From the NCBI GenBank assembly GCA_025351355.1, contig JANXWC010000189.1, forward strand, positions 1-62,058: DNA of 62,058 bases. The letters are read 5' to 3'. The position numbers and the translations under genes are program-made. Every line of letters starts with the position of its first letter. Positions within the stretch are counted from its first letter, which is position 1. Under the pieces are notes generated by a model. The model saw nothing but the letters and a program-made list of their open reading frames with translations. It was not told the DNA's origin and searched no databases. Source of the stretch: Hyphomicrobiaceae bacterium (GTDB lineage Bacteria > Pseudomonadota > Alphaproteobacteria > Rhizobiales > Hyphomicrobiaceae). Below, piece after piece: positions 1-8,714 of the stretch.

Positions 1-615
1 GTCCAGACGCAGGCGGAGCCGGCTGCGGCTTACGCACGTGCTCGCGGCATTCGCGTTTTCGATCTGGCGATAAAGCAGCCACAGAATACGAAGGAAGAAT
101 TGGCGCGCCTCGTGCGTGAGACGGTTGCCACGATGCGGAAGAATGATCCGGACCTGGCCGATAGCATCTTCTGGATCACCGGCAGCACGACAGTATTTTC
201 CGAAATCGCAACTATCAATGCCAATTCTTTCCGGGTGCCGGTGCTCAGCACCGTTACCGACGTCGTACAGGCCGGCGACAATACGGCCGCGCTATCGGTT
301 GGCATCAGCTTTGAGAGCAATGCCTACCAGGCGGCACTCTTTGCAATCGACATCCTTGAGAACCTGCGAAAACCCGGTAATATTTCAGTGGGCATCGTAT
401 CGCCACCTGACGTTGCGATAAGCTTTCGCAAGGCGCGGGAAATCGGCATGCGGATACCGATGCCGCTGTTCGAGGGGGCAAGCGTCGTCTTTGACAACGA
501 CGGGCGACTTGCGCGGTCGAACGCGAGCAATGTCAATGTGAATACAATAGGCGCGAGCCTGGAAAACCCCGTGCGTGAGGATATTACCAAGAGTAGTTCA
601 GGTTCGATCGAGTGA
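1..615 (+). CDS. ABC transporter substrate-binding protein, 3' part
   Basis: The reading frame is open from the first base, so the start and signal peptide lie outside the window; about 204 codons remain. The visible part resembles the C-terminal lobe of the ABC_sub_bind (TrpX-like) periplasmic binding family: a segment reading SIFWITGSTTVFSEIATINA, then VPVLSTVTDVVQAGDNTAALSVG, then a conserved tail with two-lobe hinge character. In that family the protein binds a small ligand in the periplasm for an ABC importer; the ligand cannot be told here. It ends 42 bases before a hybrid sensor kinase on the same strand, so the binding protein may feed a signal to the kinase rather than, or as well as, to a transporter. 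That link is inference. Confidence 0.6.
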   Translation, partial: VQTQAEPAAAYARARGIRVFDLAIKQPQNTKEELARLVRETVATMRKNDPDLADSIFWITGSTTVFSEIATINANSFRVPVLSTVTDVVQAGDNTAALSVGISFESNAYQAALFAIDILENLRKPGNISVGIVSPPDVAISFRKAREIGMRIPMPLFEGASVVFDNDGRLARSNASNVNVNTIGASLENPVREDITKSSSGSIE

Positions 616-657
616 TCGTCTGCGCCACTCACTAGTGTTTCTTAAAACGAGATCTTC

Positions 658-3600
658 ATGACGATCCACAAAACTCTTCGTAAGACGCCACGCCAACCCA
701 AAAAAGCTGCGTCCGCCAAAACACCGACGCGTAAAGGAAAGCGATCGATCAGAGGTAAAAGCGCTGTGCGGGTGCGCGAACCGGAGCTACAGCAACGGCT
801 AATTGCTGCAGCATTCGGCGCGCGCCACGGCACCTTCGAGGCACAATGCGCTACGTCCGTGAAGGACGCCGTGGGCGCCGATGATGCGGTACTTACCCTC
901 AAGGTCGAAGGTACGTATCTGCACTTTGCGACGTCGGAGGCCGCACAAGCGCTAACACGCGAAACGGCCGACCATGCACCATTAGCCACCTGCCTTGATA
1001 GCGGCATCGAATATCAAGTCGCGATCAACAGGAAGCGCGTTTCGACCAAAAAACATGACATGGCCGCGCTCGAAGCCGGCTGGCGGCGCTATATCTGCAC
1101 GCCACTTCATAACGAGGGGGGCACAATCATCGGCGCAGTGTCATTTTACTTCTGCGGCGCTGCCGATTTGCGGAAAGAGGCGAAGCACTTCGATAGCCGC
1201 GTCCGTACCTTTCTGACCGGAGCGCTCGAAGCCCGCTTCGCGGCAAAAGTCGAGACAGTTGAATCGCTGCAGTTCAATTCGCTCGCTGCTGCCATTCCAG
1301 GAGTGGTTTATCAACGTATTGTTAAGCCGGATGGCGATATTCGATACACGTATTTGAGCGAAGGGGCACGCGAACTGTTCGGCGTCGCGCCTGAAGACGT
1401 CCTCAGAGATCCCGAGGTGTTATTCAGCACCTATACCGAGGACTACAAGAAAACGTTCCGAAAACGCCTCATCGACGCCTCGAAGACGTTGACCAAATGG
1501 GACGTGGAAGCCTCAGTGATGATGCCCGATGGCAAGCGGAAAACTACACACGCCATAGCGCGTCCCGAGCGCCGAGCGGATGATTCAGTTTTGTGGACAG
1601 GTGTCATCCTCGATGCTTCGCGGGCGAAAGAGGCCGAGGACAGTCTGAAGGAAGCAAACCGACTGGTAGGGCTTGCAAATCAAGCAAAATCGGCATTTCT
1701 CGCAAAAATGAGCCATGAAATGCGCACCCCTCTTAACGGGGTTCTCGGCATGGCGGATCTGCTGCTGAAGACCGACCTGAGCCAACGACAGGTTCGCCTG
1801 GCGAGCACGTTATGCGATTCGGCCAAAGGTCTGCTCGGCATTATCAATGACGTGCTGGATCTGTCGCGCATCGAAGCCGGGCATTTCAAACTCGATGTGC
1901 AGGATTTCAATCTGCGGCACTGTGTGGAAGATGCAGTCGAACTTTGTGCTCAAACGGGCTACCGCAAGGGGTTGGAAGTAAACCTGATCATTGCACCCGC
2001 AATACCTGTCGGCGTCGTCAGTGATCCCGTGCGAATTCGACAGGTGCTGATCAATCTGATTGGCAATGCCATCAAATTCACCGAGACCGGCGAAGTCGTC
2101 ATTCGACTGAGCGCCGGCACCACCGCGTCGGGCCAGGACACCGTCGTTTTCCTGGTCGAGGACACCGGAATCGGCATCGACCAAGCTGCTATCAGCCGTC
2201 TGTTCGAGCCGTTTGCGCAAGCCGATTCATCTATCAGCCGTCGATTTGGCGGTACAGGCCTAGGATTATCGATCACGCGGCATTTGGTCGAACTCCTCGG
2301 CGGGACCATCGCACTCACCAGCGAACGCGGCCGCGGCACGGTTGTGCGATTTGAAATCCCATTTGAAATTACGGCACCTGCTGCGACTCGAACTGTGTTG
2401 CGGGATATCGACATGACCGACGTGCGCATACTGGTCATAGACGATCGTGAGACAAACCGTGAGACACTCGCGAACAATCTTGTTGGAACCGGGGCACTGG
2501 TCGATGTTGCAGATAGCGAAGAAGTGGCACTCGAAGCGCTCGCACGGGCGGCTCGCGAAGGCGCACCCTATCGCATCGCCGTCATCGATCGTATCCGGCC
2601 GCGCTGCAGCGGATTGCATTTGTGCCGAACTATTCGAGCCAGTCCACAATTCGCAAGCACGGCCATGGTCGTGTTGATGAGTGCTAACTGGAACGCCAAT
2701 CCCGTCGACCAAAATGGCCTTACAAACACTGTTTTTCTTTCCAAACCCGCTCGCCGGACAGATCTCATACTGGCGCTTGGCCGTGCGTTCAATCCAGAGT
2801 TCAAGAGTGGTCGCACCGCTGGCTCGACGTTCGCGGACGCAGCTAGCAGCGGGTCGGCTGCGCCGTCTCTCAAACTTCGCGTTTTGCTTGTCGAAGATAA
2901 CGCGACCAACATCGAAGTCGCGCGCGAATATCTGGCGGAGCTCGAGTGCCGCGTGACTGTCGCAGTCAATGGCATTGAAGCGATCACTGCATTCGACCGG
3001 TCGCAGTTCGACGTCATTCTCATGGACTCCCAGATGCCGGAGTTAGATGGATTGTCTGCGACACGGCGCATCCGCGAGACGGAGCGGACACGCAATTTGC
3101 GGCGCGTTCCCATTGTTGCCGTCACCGCCAACGCCTACGATAGCGACAGGGTGCAAGCGCTCGATGCGGGCTCAGATGATTTTCTAAGTAAGCCGTTCAC
3201 CGATCTGCAATTGCGAGCCGTCCTGCAGAAGTGGTCGAACCCTGCCGATGTCGCGGCGTCGGGCGCCAAACAGGAAACGGTGAACCCGCAAGCCACCGCC
3301 ATCAAACCTGCGCCGGATACCGCCAACCTACTGCAGGCCGGACGCGCTCTGCCCTTTAATGCGCAGGCGACCGAGCGGCTTGACGAGGCGTTACACGCGG
3401 TGCTGCTGCGAAGCCGTCCAGCCTTCTTGAGCCGTCTGTTGCGGACATTCCTCAGCTCCATGCCGGAAGCCATGATGACGCTTCGTGCGGCCATCGAGCA
3501 GGCCGACGGCGAGCTGCTGCGGACGTTGGCGCACAGCCTGAAGTCCTCGGCTGCGAATATCGGCGCTAAGCGCCTGTCGGAAATGTGCCGCCTGCTCGAC

Positions 3601-3744
3601 GTCAAGCTCAAACTCGGTGCCGACGCGTCTGATTGTTCCAGCTTGACCGATGCGATAGAGACCGAACTAGGCTTGTTGGAAGACGCACTGGAGCAGGTGC
3701 TTACGCGTCTGGCGCCCCCCGAACAACAGGCGAGCGGAATGTGA
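658..3744 (+). CDS. hybrid sensor histidine kinase (GAF-PAS-HisKA-HATPase-REC-REC-Hpt)
   Basis: A 1028-residue soluble phosphorelay protein. Order: a basic N-terminus (1-40), a GAF-like domain (about 50-190), a PAS domain (about 205-325), the HisKA helix with phospho-acceptor His353 in SHEMRTPLNG, a HATPase domain with N-box NLIGNAIKFT and G-boxes DTGIGI and GGTGLGLSI, a first receiver (VLVIDD-like start, acceptor Asp in AVIDRIRP), a second canonical receiver (LLVEDN, ILMDSQMPELDG, SKPF), and a C-terminal Hpt domain with AHSLKSSAANIGA. No membrane segment is seen, so it should sense a cytoplasmic signal. The first receiver lacks the usual M-P-x-M/L-D-G context and may be degenerate. All relay modules are present in one chain; no separate output regulator lies beside it. 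Confidence 0.9.
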   Translation: MTIHKTLRKTPRQPKKAASAKTPTRKGKRSIRGKSAVRVREPELQQRLIAAAFGARHGTFEAQCATSVKDAVGADDAVLTLKVEGTYLHFATSEAAQALTRETADHAPLATCLDSGIEYQVAINRKRVSTKKHDMAALEAGWRRYICTPLHNEGGTIIGAVSFYFCGAADLRKEAKHFDSRVRTFLTGALEARFAAKVETVESLQFNSLAAAIPGVVYQRIVKPDGDIRYTYLSEGARELFGVAPEDVLRDPEVLFSTYTEDYKKTFRKRLIDASKTLTKWDVEASVMMPDGKRKTTHAIARPERRADDSVLWTGVILDASRAKEAEDSLKEANRLVGLANQAKSAFLAKMSHEMRTPLNGVLGMADLLLKTDLSQRQVRLASTLCDSAKGLLGIINDVLDLSRIEAGHFKLDVQDFNLRHCVEDAVELCAQTGYRKGLEVNLIIAPAIPVGVVSDPVRIRQVLINLIGNAIKFTETGEVVIRLSAGTTASGQDTVVFLVEDTGIGIDQAAISRLFEPFAQADSSISRRFGGTGLGLSITRHLVELLGGTIALTSERGRGTVVRFEIPFEITAPAATRTVLRDIDMTDVRILVIDDRETNRETLANNLVGTGALVDVADSEEVALEALARAAREGAPYRIAVIDRIRPRCSGLHLCRTIRASPQFASTAMVVLMSANWNANPVDQNGLTNTVFLSKPARRTDLILALGRAFNPEFKSGRTAGSTFADAASSGSAAPSLKLRVLLVEDNATNIEVAREYLAELECRVTVAVNGIEAITAFDRSQFDVILMDSQMPELDGLSATRRIRETERTRNLRRVPIVAVTANAYDSDRVQALDAGSDDFLSKPFTDLQLRAVLQKWSNPADVAASGAKQETVNPQATAIKPAPDTANLLQAGRALPFNAQATERLDEALHAVLLRSRPAFLSRLLRTFLSSMPEAMMTLRAAIEQADGELLRTLAHSLKSSAANIGAKRLSEMCRLLDVKLKLGADASDCSSLTDAIETELGLLEDALEQVLTRLAPPEQQASGM

Positions 3745-3782
3745 TGTTCATCTTCGTTGGCGATACAAAGGCCAGCAGCGCT

Positions 3783-5084
3783 TTAGCGACGCAACGGCTT
3801 TAATAGCGAAAGCGGATCGACGCCGAGGCCCGCCTGCTTAGCGAGATCGTCGAGATCTTTTTGCAAGGTAAGAGCCGCAACCGTTGCGGCTTCCGGTGTG
3901 GGGTATGTGGATGACGCCAAAATGATTGGCGACGCTCCCAAAGCAGCATGAAATACCAGATGCACGACCTGTCCGTCGGTGCGGCCGAGCATGGCGGCGA
4001 GATTGTGCAGTGTACCGTCCAGGGCACGTGGCAGAACCGCGGCATGCATGGCGCTTCCTAGTGGCGATTCGACTAGTGAGAAGGTGATACGGCCCTGACG
4101 TTGCAGCTCAGGCGTTGCGTAGGCAATACCTTGCGAAGCGGATTTGAATAGCATGTGGAATGCGTCATTGATTGACGCTTGATCAATCCTCGGCTCCTTC
4201 GTCTTGGCTGACCGAGGTAGCACTGGCGGCGCGGGGACCGGTATTGTCGCGGTTTCGACTGGCGGCACAACGATCTGACGCATGCCGGTCTCAACACCGG
4301 TGCGTGCCGATGATTTCTCCAGCCGCTCATAGGCGGTGCAGAGGCGCTGCCGACGCTGGTAAACGTACCCGGCACAACGCTGATCCAGACCACAGGCGAC
4401 GGCGCATTCATCAGCACTATGGGTGAGCGTGTCGCGGAAGCCTGGAGCGTCGTAGGCCTGTTCCTGCACACGCTCAAAGCGTGCGGCGCTTTGAGCGGAC
4501 CAGCCACCGGGCGGCGTTTTGACGGGGCGGACGGCGATATCGACGCCAGTCTGTTTCACAACCTCGGGCCTGGTATTGAACAAACGACAGACTGCAATGG
4601 CGCTGCGGAACTCAAGTGCTGCGCATCTGCCATCGCCAACACACCGACGCGCGCACTCGTCGTAAGACGTGACGGCTGTCTCGTTAAATGCGGCAGTCGT
4701 GAATTGATATCCATTGGTCGGAGAAAAATCGTCGATGTTGACCATCGGCTGCAACGGAGTTCCGCCACCGACGCGCGCCAGCAAGCGAGCGTTAAGCCAG
4801 CCAATGACGGCACCGGATTGGACCTCGATCCACCAAGTATCGCCGTACAGCTTGACGCCGCCAGTGGCGCGGAGATTTGCCGAACCGACAGCAATCTGCT
4901 GCACCAGGGCCGAACGCGGGTCTGGCAGGGCGCGCACGTTGACGTAGCCGCTGCCCGGTACCTTCAGTACGATCAGCGCGGCGGCGGGTTCAAGTTGCGG
5001 CGCCTCGTCGGCCCAGACGTCGAAACTAAAGGCTAGCATCAACGCCATCAGCCACAGCGGCATCATTCCTCGTGCGATCGGCAT
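3783..5084 (-). CDS. secreted SH3-PAN domain protein of unknown function
   Basis: 433 residues beginning with a clear signal peptide (MPIARGMMPLWLMALMLAFS, cleavage near VWA-DE). A bacterial SH3-like region follows at about 35-105 (GYVNVRALPDPRS, WWIEVQSG, GWLNARLL). Two cysteine-bearing PAN/Apple-like modules come next at about 110-190 (YDECARRCVGDGRCAALEF) and 200-275 (ADECAVACGLDQRCAGYVY). The last 150 residues match no family I know. PAN modules mediate protein or carbohydrate binding outside the cytoplasm, so a cell-surface or periplasmic binding role is plausible. A GGGGC tract sits just before the ATG. The gene converges on the hybrid kinase with 38 bases between stops. Confidence 0.7.
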   Translation of the reverse strand: MPIARGMMPLWLMALMLAFSFDVWADEAPQLEPAAALIVLKVPGSGYVNVRALPDPRSALVQQIAVGSANLRATGGVKLYGDTWWIEVQSGAVIGWLNARLLARVGGGTPLQPMVNIDDFSPTNGYQFTTAAFNETAVTSYDECARRCVGDGRCAALEFRSAIAVCRLFNTRPEVVKQTGVDIAVRPVKTPPGGWSAQSAARFERVQEQAYDAPGFRDTLTHSADECAVACGLDQRCAGYVYQRRQRLCTAYERLEKSSARTGVETGMRQIVVPPVETATIPVPAPPVLPRSAKTKEPRIDQASINDAFHMLFKSASQGIAYATPELQRQGRITFSLVESPLGSAMHAAVLPRALDGTLHNLAAMLGRTDGQVVHLVFHAALGASPIILASSTYPTPEAATVAALTLQKDLDDLAKQAGLGVDPLSLLKPLRR

Positions 5085-5309
5085 CGTGCGCCCCTGGGAT
5101 AGTCCGTCGTGGTGAACTTGGCTCGACTTCTACGTGATTCGTGGAAGTGAAAGGACGCAGATAATGCGTACGCGGCGATATCGCTTTCGCGACGGATCCA
5201 GCGCCGCGCCATCAGATTTGACGGACGGGGACTGAATACTAGGCAAAGTGCCGGGATTGCCTTAGTTCTGTTGGAGAAAAAGGATGCGTCTTTAATTCGA
5301 GGGCCGACT

Positions 5310-6176
5310 ATGAGCGACAAGATAATCATTTCGTGCGCGCTGACGGGCGTACTAACCGACCCGAAGCGGTTCCCGGTGCCCGTTACGCCGGAGCAGATGG
5401 CGGCGGAGGCCAAGCGCGCGTTCGATGCCGGCGCGGCGATCATGCATGTGCATTTCCGCCAACAAGGGGAAGGCAAGGGGCATCTGCCGTCGTGGGAACC
5501 GAAGCTGGCGATGGAGATCATGGGCGCGATCCGCGCCGCATGCCCAGGCGTGATACTCAATCAGTCGACGGGGTTTCGCGGGCCGGATTACCAGCCGCCG
5601 CTCGATTGCTTGCGCGCCGTGCGTCCGGAAATTGCTGCCTGCAACGCCGGCACGCTGAACTATCTCAAAATAAATTCCGATGGCAGCTGGGCGTGGCCGC
5701 CCGGCATTTTCGACAACGCGCCGCAGAAAGTGCACGATTTCCTCGATGTGATGCACGAAACGAACACGCAACCGGAATTCGAGTGTTTCGACACCGGCAT
5801 CGTGCGCTCGGTCGAGATGTATGTGCGCAATGGCATGTACAAAGGCGTGCCAAAATACAACTTCGTAATGGGTGTGCCGTCCGGCCAACCGGTGGACGTG
5901 GACCTGCTGCCGATCCTGATGCGGCTGAGAATGAAAGATGCGCCGTGGCAGGTGACGGCCATCGGCCGCAAGGAAATATGGCCACTGCACATGCGCGTGG
6001 CGGAACTGGGCGGTCATTTGCGCTCAGGACTGGAGGATACATTTTATCTGCCGGATGGCTCTGCGGCGACGTCGAACGGGCAATTGATCGGCGCGTTGGC
6101 GGTTATCGCGCGGGGAGCCGGACGCGAGATTGCGACGTCGGGCGAAGCGCGTGTGATGATGAGGCTGGACGGGTGA
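5310..6176 (+). CDS. beta-keto acid cleavage enzyme family protein (BKACE, DUF849)
   Basis: 288 residues from MSDKIIISCALTGVLTD. The family (3-keto-5-aminohexanoate cleavage enzyme type) condenses a beta-keto acid with acetyl-CoA to give acetoacetate and a new acyl-CoA, using a Zn ion on a TIM barrel. Seen here: the early ALTG motif, the metal-binding AIMHVHFR, ILNQSTG, EFECFDTGIV, NFVMGVPSG and late glycine-rich strands. The frame extends upstream to a TTG at 5271, but the ATG at 5310 matches the usual family N-terminus. A GGAGAAAAAGG tract upstream would rather serve a three-codon frame at 5284 (ATG CGT CTT TAA). The stop overlaps the GTG of the next gene by 4 bases, so the two are translationally coupled. 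Substrate unknown. Confidence 0.85.
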   Translation: MSDKIIISCALTGVLTDPKRFPVPVTPEQMAAEAKRAFDAGAAIMHVHFRQQGEGKGHLPSWEPKLAMEIMGAIRAACPGVILNQSTGFRGPDYQPPLDCLRAVRPEIAACNAGTLNYLKINSDGSWAWPPGIFDNAPQKVHDFLDVMHETNTQPEFECFDTGIVRSVEMYVRNGMYKGVPKYNFVMGVPSGQPVDVDLLPILMRLRMKDAPWQVTAIGRKEIWPLHMRVAELGGHLRSGLEDTFYLPDGSAATSNGQLIGALAVIARGAGREIATSGEARVMMRLDG

Positions 6177-7126
6177 GCGACGCGCAGCATGATTGCGTGA
6201 TGTGGGCCGCACGGCAGCTGAGTAAGGCCGAACCAGATACACTAATAGTGACGACATTGGTAAAGCGGCGTGCGTGGTCGACCGTCTGGAAGCTGGAAAC
6301 GCCGCAAGGACGGTTCTACCTGAAAAAGGCTGCTCCCGGATTTGATATCGAGGCGCCCTTGCTTGCCGCGCTGTGCTGCTGGCGGCCGGCGGCGATCGTC
6401 GAATTGTTGGCGGTGGACGCGGCACGCGGATGGGTTCTGACGCGCGATGCCGGGCGGTTGTTGCACGACGTGATGTTCGACGATTATGTGAAGGGTCAAG
6501 CTCACCTCAGGTCGATACTGCTGGCCTACGCGGCGCTTCAGGCCGACAGCCGATGCGGCGATGCGCCGTCGTTCATGGACATGCTCGAAGATCGCAGCCC
6601 GACGGCGATGTCGCGCTCGTTTGCAGCGGTTGTCGAAGATGAAGATCTTCTGCGCATCGGGGGCGTAACAGCTGATGAGTTGGATCGGCGAAGTCGTTGG
6701 ATCCGCAATGTTGAACACATGTGTGCCGACGCCGCAGCGCTGAACCTTCCGGTGACGCTTGAACACGGTGACCTCCACACCAGCAACATCATGGTTTCTG
6801 CGGATGGAACGCCGAGAATTGCCGATTGGGGTGACGCGTGTTTGGCACTTCCGCTGCACTCCCTGGTGCAGTGTCTGGATGATATTGTTGGACGCCACAA
6901 AATAGCGCCCGACGATCCGTGGCTTATTTTGTTGACCGAGGACTATTTCGACGTGTGGCGGCGGCGAGGCTACGACATCGATTTTCATCGGGCGTTGGCG
7001 ATTGTTCGAGCGCTTACGCCTGTATCGGGGGTGCTGCAATGGTCACGCGGCATTGACAGGATGGATACCGATGCTCGCAGCATCATGGCGGGCCAGATTG
7101 TAAAAAGGCTGCGTGCGCTTGCTTGA
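6173..7126 (+). CDS. small-molecule kinase of the APH/choline kinase family
   Basis: 317 residues starting at GTG 6173, which overlaps the stop of the upstream gene (GTGA). The Brenner motif typical of aminoglycoside-phosphotransferase-like kinases is clear (LEHGDLHTSNIMV), followed by the metal-binding IADWGDA. A Lys in FYLKKAAP fits the ATP lysine. Members phosphorylate diverse small molecules such as choline, homoserine, aminoglycosides and hydroxyacyl-CoA. The longer open frame back to 5333 lies on top of the upstream gene and is not coding. Its place between a BKACE enzyme and an acyl-CoA dehydrogenase argues for a catabolic kinase, perhaps on a hydroxyacyl substrate, rather than drug resistance. 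Confidence 0.75.
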   Translation: MSDAQHDCVMWAARQLSKAEPDTLIVTTLVKRRAWSTVWKLETPQGRFYLKKAAPGFDIEAPLLAALCCWRPAAIVELLAVDAARGWVLTRDAGRLLHDVMFDDYVKGQAHLRSILLAYAALQADSRCGDAPSFMDMLEDRSPTAMSRSFAAVVEDEDLLRIGGVTADELDRRSRWIRNVEHMCADAAALNLPVTLEHGDLHTSNIMVSADGTPRIADWGDACLALPLHSLVQCLDDIVGRHKIAPDDPWLILLTEDYFDVWRRRGYDIDFHRALAIVRALTPVSGVLQWSRGIDRMDTDARSIMAGQIVKRLRALA

Positions 7127-7167
7127 TACGTATTCTGCACGAGCAGGCGAGATTGTGGGAAAACGAT

Positions 7168-8319
7168 ATGTCGGATACGCTTGCACGGTCGCCGTTTTAT
7201 TCCGAGGAGCACCGCGCGTTCCGTGAGACGATGCGGCGGTTCGTGGCCAAAGAAATTACGCCCTTCGTGGATGCGTGGGACGAGGCCGAGACGTTTCCGC
7301 GCGAGTTGTACGTCAAGGCGGCGGTGATCGGGTTGCATGGCCTCGGCTATCCTGAAAAATACGGCGGCGTACCAGGCGATTTGTTCCACGGCATCATCGC
7401 CGCGCAGGAGTTGGCACGCTGCGGCTCGGGCGGGCTGAGCGCCAGCTTGCGCAGCCACACTATCGGCACGCCGCCGATCGTCCGCCTGGGCCCGGACGCG
7501 CTGCGCGAACGCGTAGTGCCGGAAATCCTGTCGGGCGAGAAGATCAGCGCGCTTGCCATCACCGAGCCGGACGGCGGCTCCGACGTGGCGTCGATCCGCA
7601 CTACGGCCAAGCGCGATGGTGATTGCTATGTCGTCGATGGCGCCAAGATGTTCATCACGTCGGGCGTGCGGGCGGACTACTACACGGTGGCGGTGCGCAC
7701 GGGCGGGAGCGGCCACGGCGGGATTTCGCTGCTGTTGATCGAGCGGGGCACGCCGGGTTTCACGCAAACGCCGCTGAAAAAGATGGGCTGGTGGATGTCG
7801 GATACGGCGGCGCTGCATTTCGACGGCGTGCGTGTGCCGGTGGGCAACCTGCTCGGCCATGAGGGCCAGGGGTTCGCTGCCATCATGCACAACTTCAACT
7901 CCGAGCGGATCGGCATGGCTTCAGGTTGCAACGGATTTTCACAGGTGTGCCTGGACGAGGCCATCAGCTGGGCGCAGCAGCGCAAAGTGTTTGGCGGCAG
8001 GCTCGCCGACAGTCAGGTGATCCGGCACAAGCTGGTCGACATGGCCATGAAGATCAACGCGACACAGGCCATGTTGGAGATGCTGGCGTGGCGCATCATG
8101 CAGGGAGAGAGCCCCGTCGCCGAAATCGCCATGCTGAAAAACCAGGCGACTGAGACGATGGCGTTCTGCGCGTCGGAGGCGGTGCAGATCCACGGCGGCA
8201 TGGGTTTCATGCGCGGCACCAAGGTGGAGCGCATCTATCGCGAAGTGAAGGTCAACGCCATCGGCGGCGGCGCCGAAGAAATCATGAAAGACTTGGCGGC
8301 GCGGCAGATGGGGATTTGA
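7168..8319 (+). CDS. acyl-CoA dehydrogenase
   Basis: 383 residues from MSDTLARSPFYSEEHRAFRE; the ATG at 7168 follows a GTGGGAA tract, whereas the TTG at 7123 lacks a ribosome site. The FAD- and acyl-binding signatures of the family are present in order: ALAITEPDGGSDVASIRTTA, MFITSGVRADYYTVAVRTG, then RKVFGGRLADSQVIRHKLVD and AVQIHGGMGFMRG near the C-terminus, with an acidic pair in GGGAEEIM where long-chain type enzymes place the catalytic base. It oxidises an acyl-CoA to the enoyl-CoA and passes electrons to ETF. It lies 41 bases after the kinase gene. Its 3' end is repeated in diverged form at 9023-9143. Confidence 0.92.
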   Translation: MSDTLARSPFYSEEHRAFRETMRRFVAKEITPFVDAWDEAETFPRELYVKAAVIGLHGLGYPEKYGGVPGDLFHGIIAAQELARCGSGGLSASLRSHTIGTPPIVRLGPDALRERVVPEILSGEKISALAITEPDGGSDVASIRTTAKRDGDCYVVDGAKMFITSGVRADYYTVAVRTGGSGHGGISLLLIERGTPGFTQTPLKKMGWWMSDTAALHFDGVRVPVGNLLGHEGQGFAAIMHNFNSERIGMASGCNGFSQVCLDEAISWAQQRKVFGGRLADSQVIRHKLVDMAMKINATQAMLEMLAWRIMQGESPVAEIAMLKNQATETMAFCASEAVQIHGGMGFMRGTKVERIYREVKVNAIGGGAEEIMKDLAARQMGI

Positions 8320-8374
8320 GGGGGTGCGCGTGAAGTGGCAGCGCAAGGTGGAAAAGATCTGGCTGGCTTGCATC

Positions 8375-8403
8375 TTGACGCAACGTATCCCATAAGATAC
8401 AAT
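8375..8403 (+). promoter_or_regulatory. sigma70-type promoter of the toxin-antitoxin cassette
   Basis: TTGACG at 8375-8380 and TACAAT at 8398-8403 are separated by exactly 17 bases. The expected transcription start is near 8409-8411, on or next to the toxin ATG at 8409, so the transcript may be almost leaderless. Confidence 0.6.
8385..8400. promoter_or_regulatory. palindromic operator candidate over the -10 region
   Basis: GTATCCCATAAGATAC contains 5-base inverted arms GTATC and GATAC separated by six bases, running into the -10 box. HigA antitoxins commonly repress their own promoter through such a site; binding here is inference. Confidence 0.45.
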
Positions 8404-8408
8404 GCGGC

Positions 8409-8714
8409 ATGATCGAAATCCTTGAAATCGAGACGTTCTCGGACTGAATCAAAGCGCTGAAAGATGTGCGAGCAAGGTCCAAGATTGCCGCTCATGTCCG
8501 ACGCTTGGCATTCGGCAACCCCGGCGATGCGTCGCCGATTGGCGGCGGATTGAGTGAGCTCCGGATTCACCACGGGCCGGGATATCGTGTCTATTTCGTG
8601 CAACGCGGTGATGTCCTGATCGTACTTTTGTGCGGCGGCACCAAAGGCTCGCAAACGAAGGACATCGCCAAGGCCAAAGCAATGGCCGCGGAGTTGGGGA
8701 AGAAACAGCCATGA
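8409..8714 (+). pseudogene. higB: HigB-type (RelE superfamily) toxin interrupted by an in-frame TGA
   Basis: Reading from ATG 8409 gives MIEILEIETFSD, then TGA at 8445-8447, then IKALKDVRARSKIAAHVRRL and the rest of a killer protein of the Gp49/HigB type (GGLSELRIHHGPGYRVYF, LLCGGTKGSQTKDI). Family members carry Trp where the TGA stands (F-x-x-W-I-x-x-L), so a single TGG to TGA change explains it. A shorter product could start at GTG 8466, but it would lack the N-terminal helix. The toxin is therefore probably inactive, unless the TGA is read through. The stop overlaps the antitoxin ATG (ATGA), as in intact cassettes. Confidence 0.75.

Noticed and set aside
5333-6172. Upstream part of the kinase open frame
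   Set aside because: It overlaps the beta-keto-acid cleavage enzyme in another frame and its peptide is low-complexity Arg-rich; the kinase starts at GTG 6173.
6173-7126. Aminoglycoside resistance gene
   Set aside because: The kinase motif is shared by a wide superfamily, and the operon context is catabolic.
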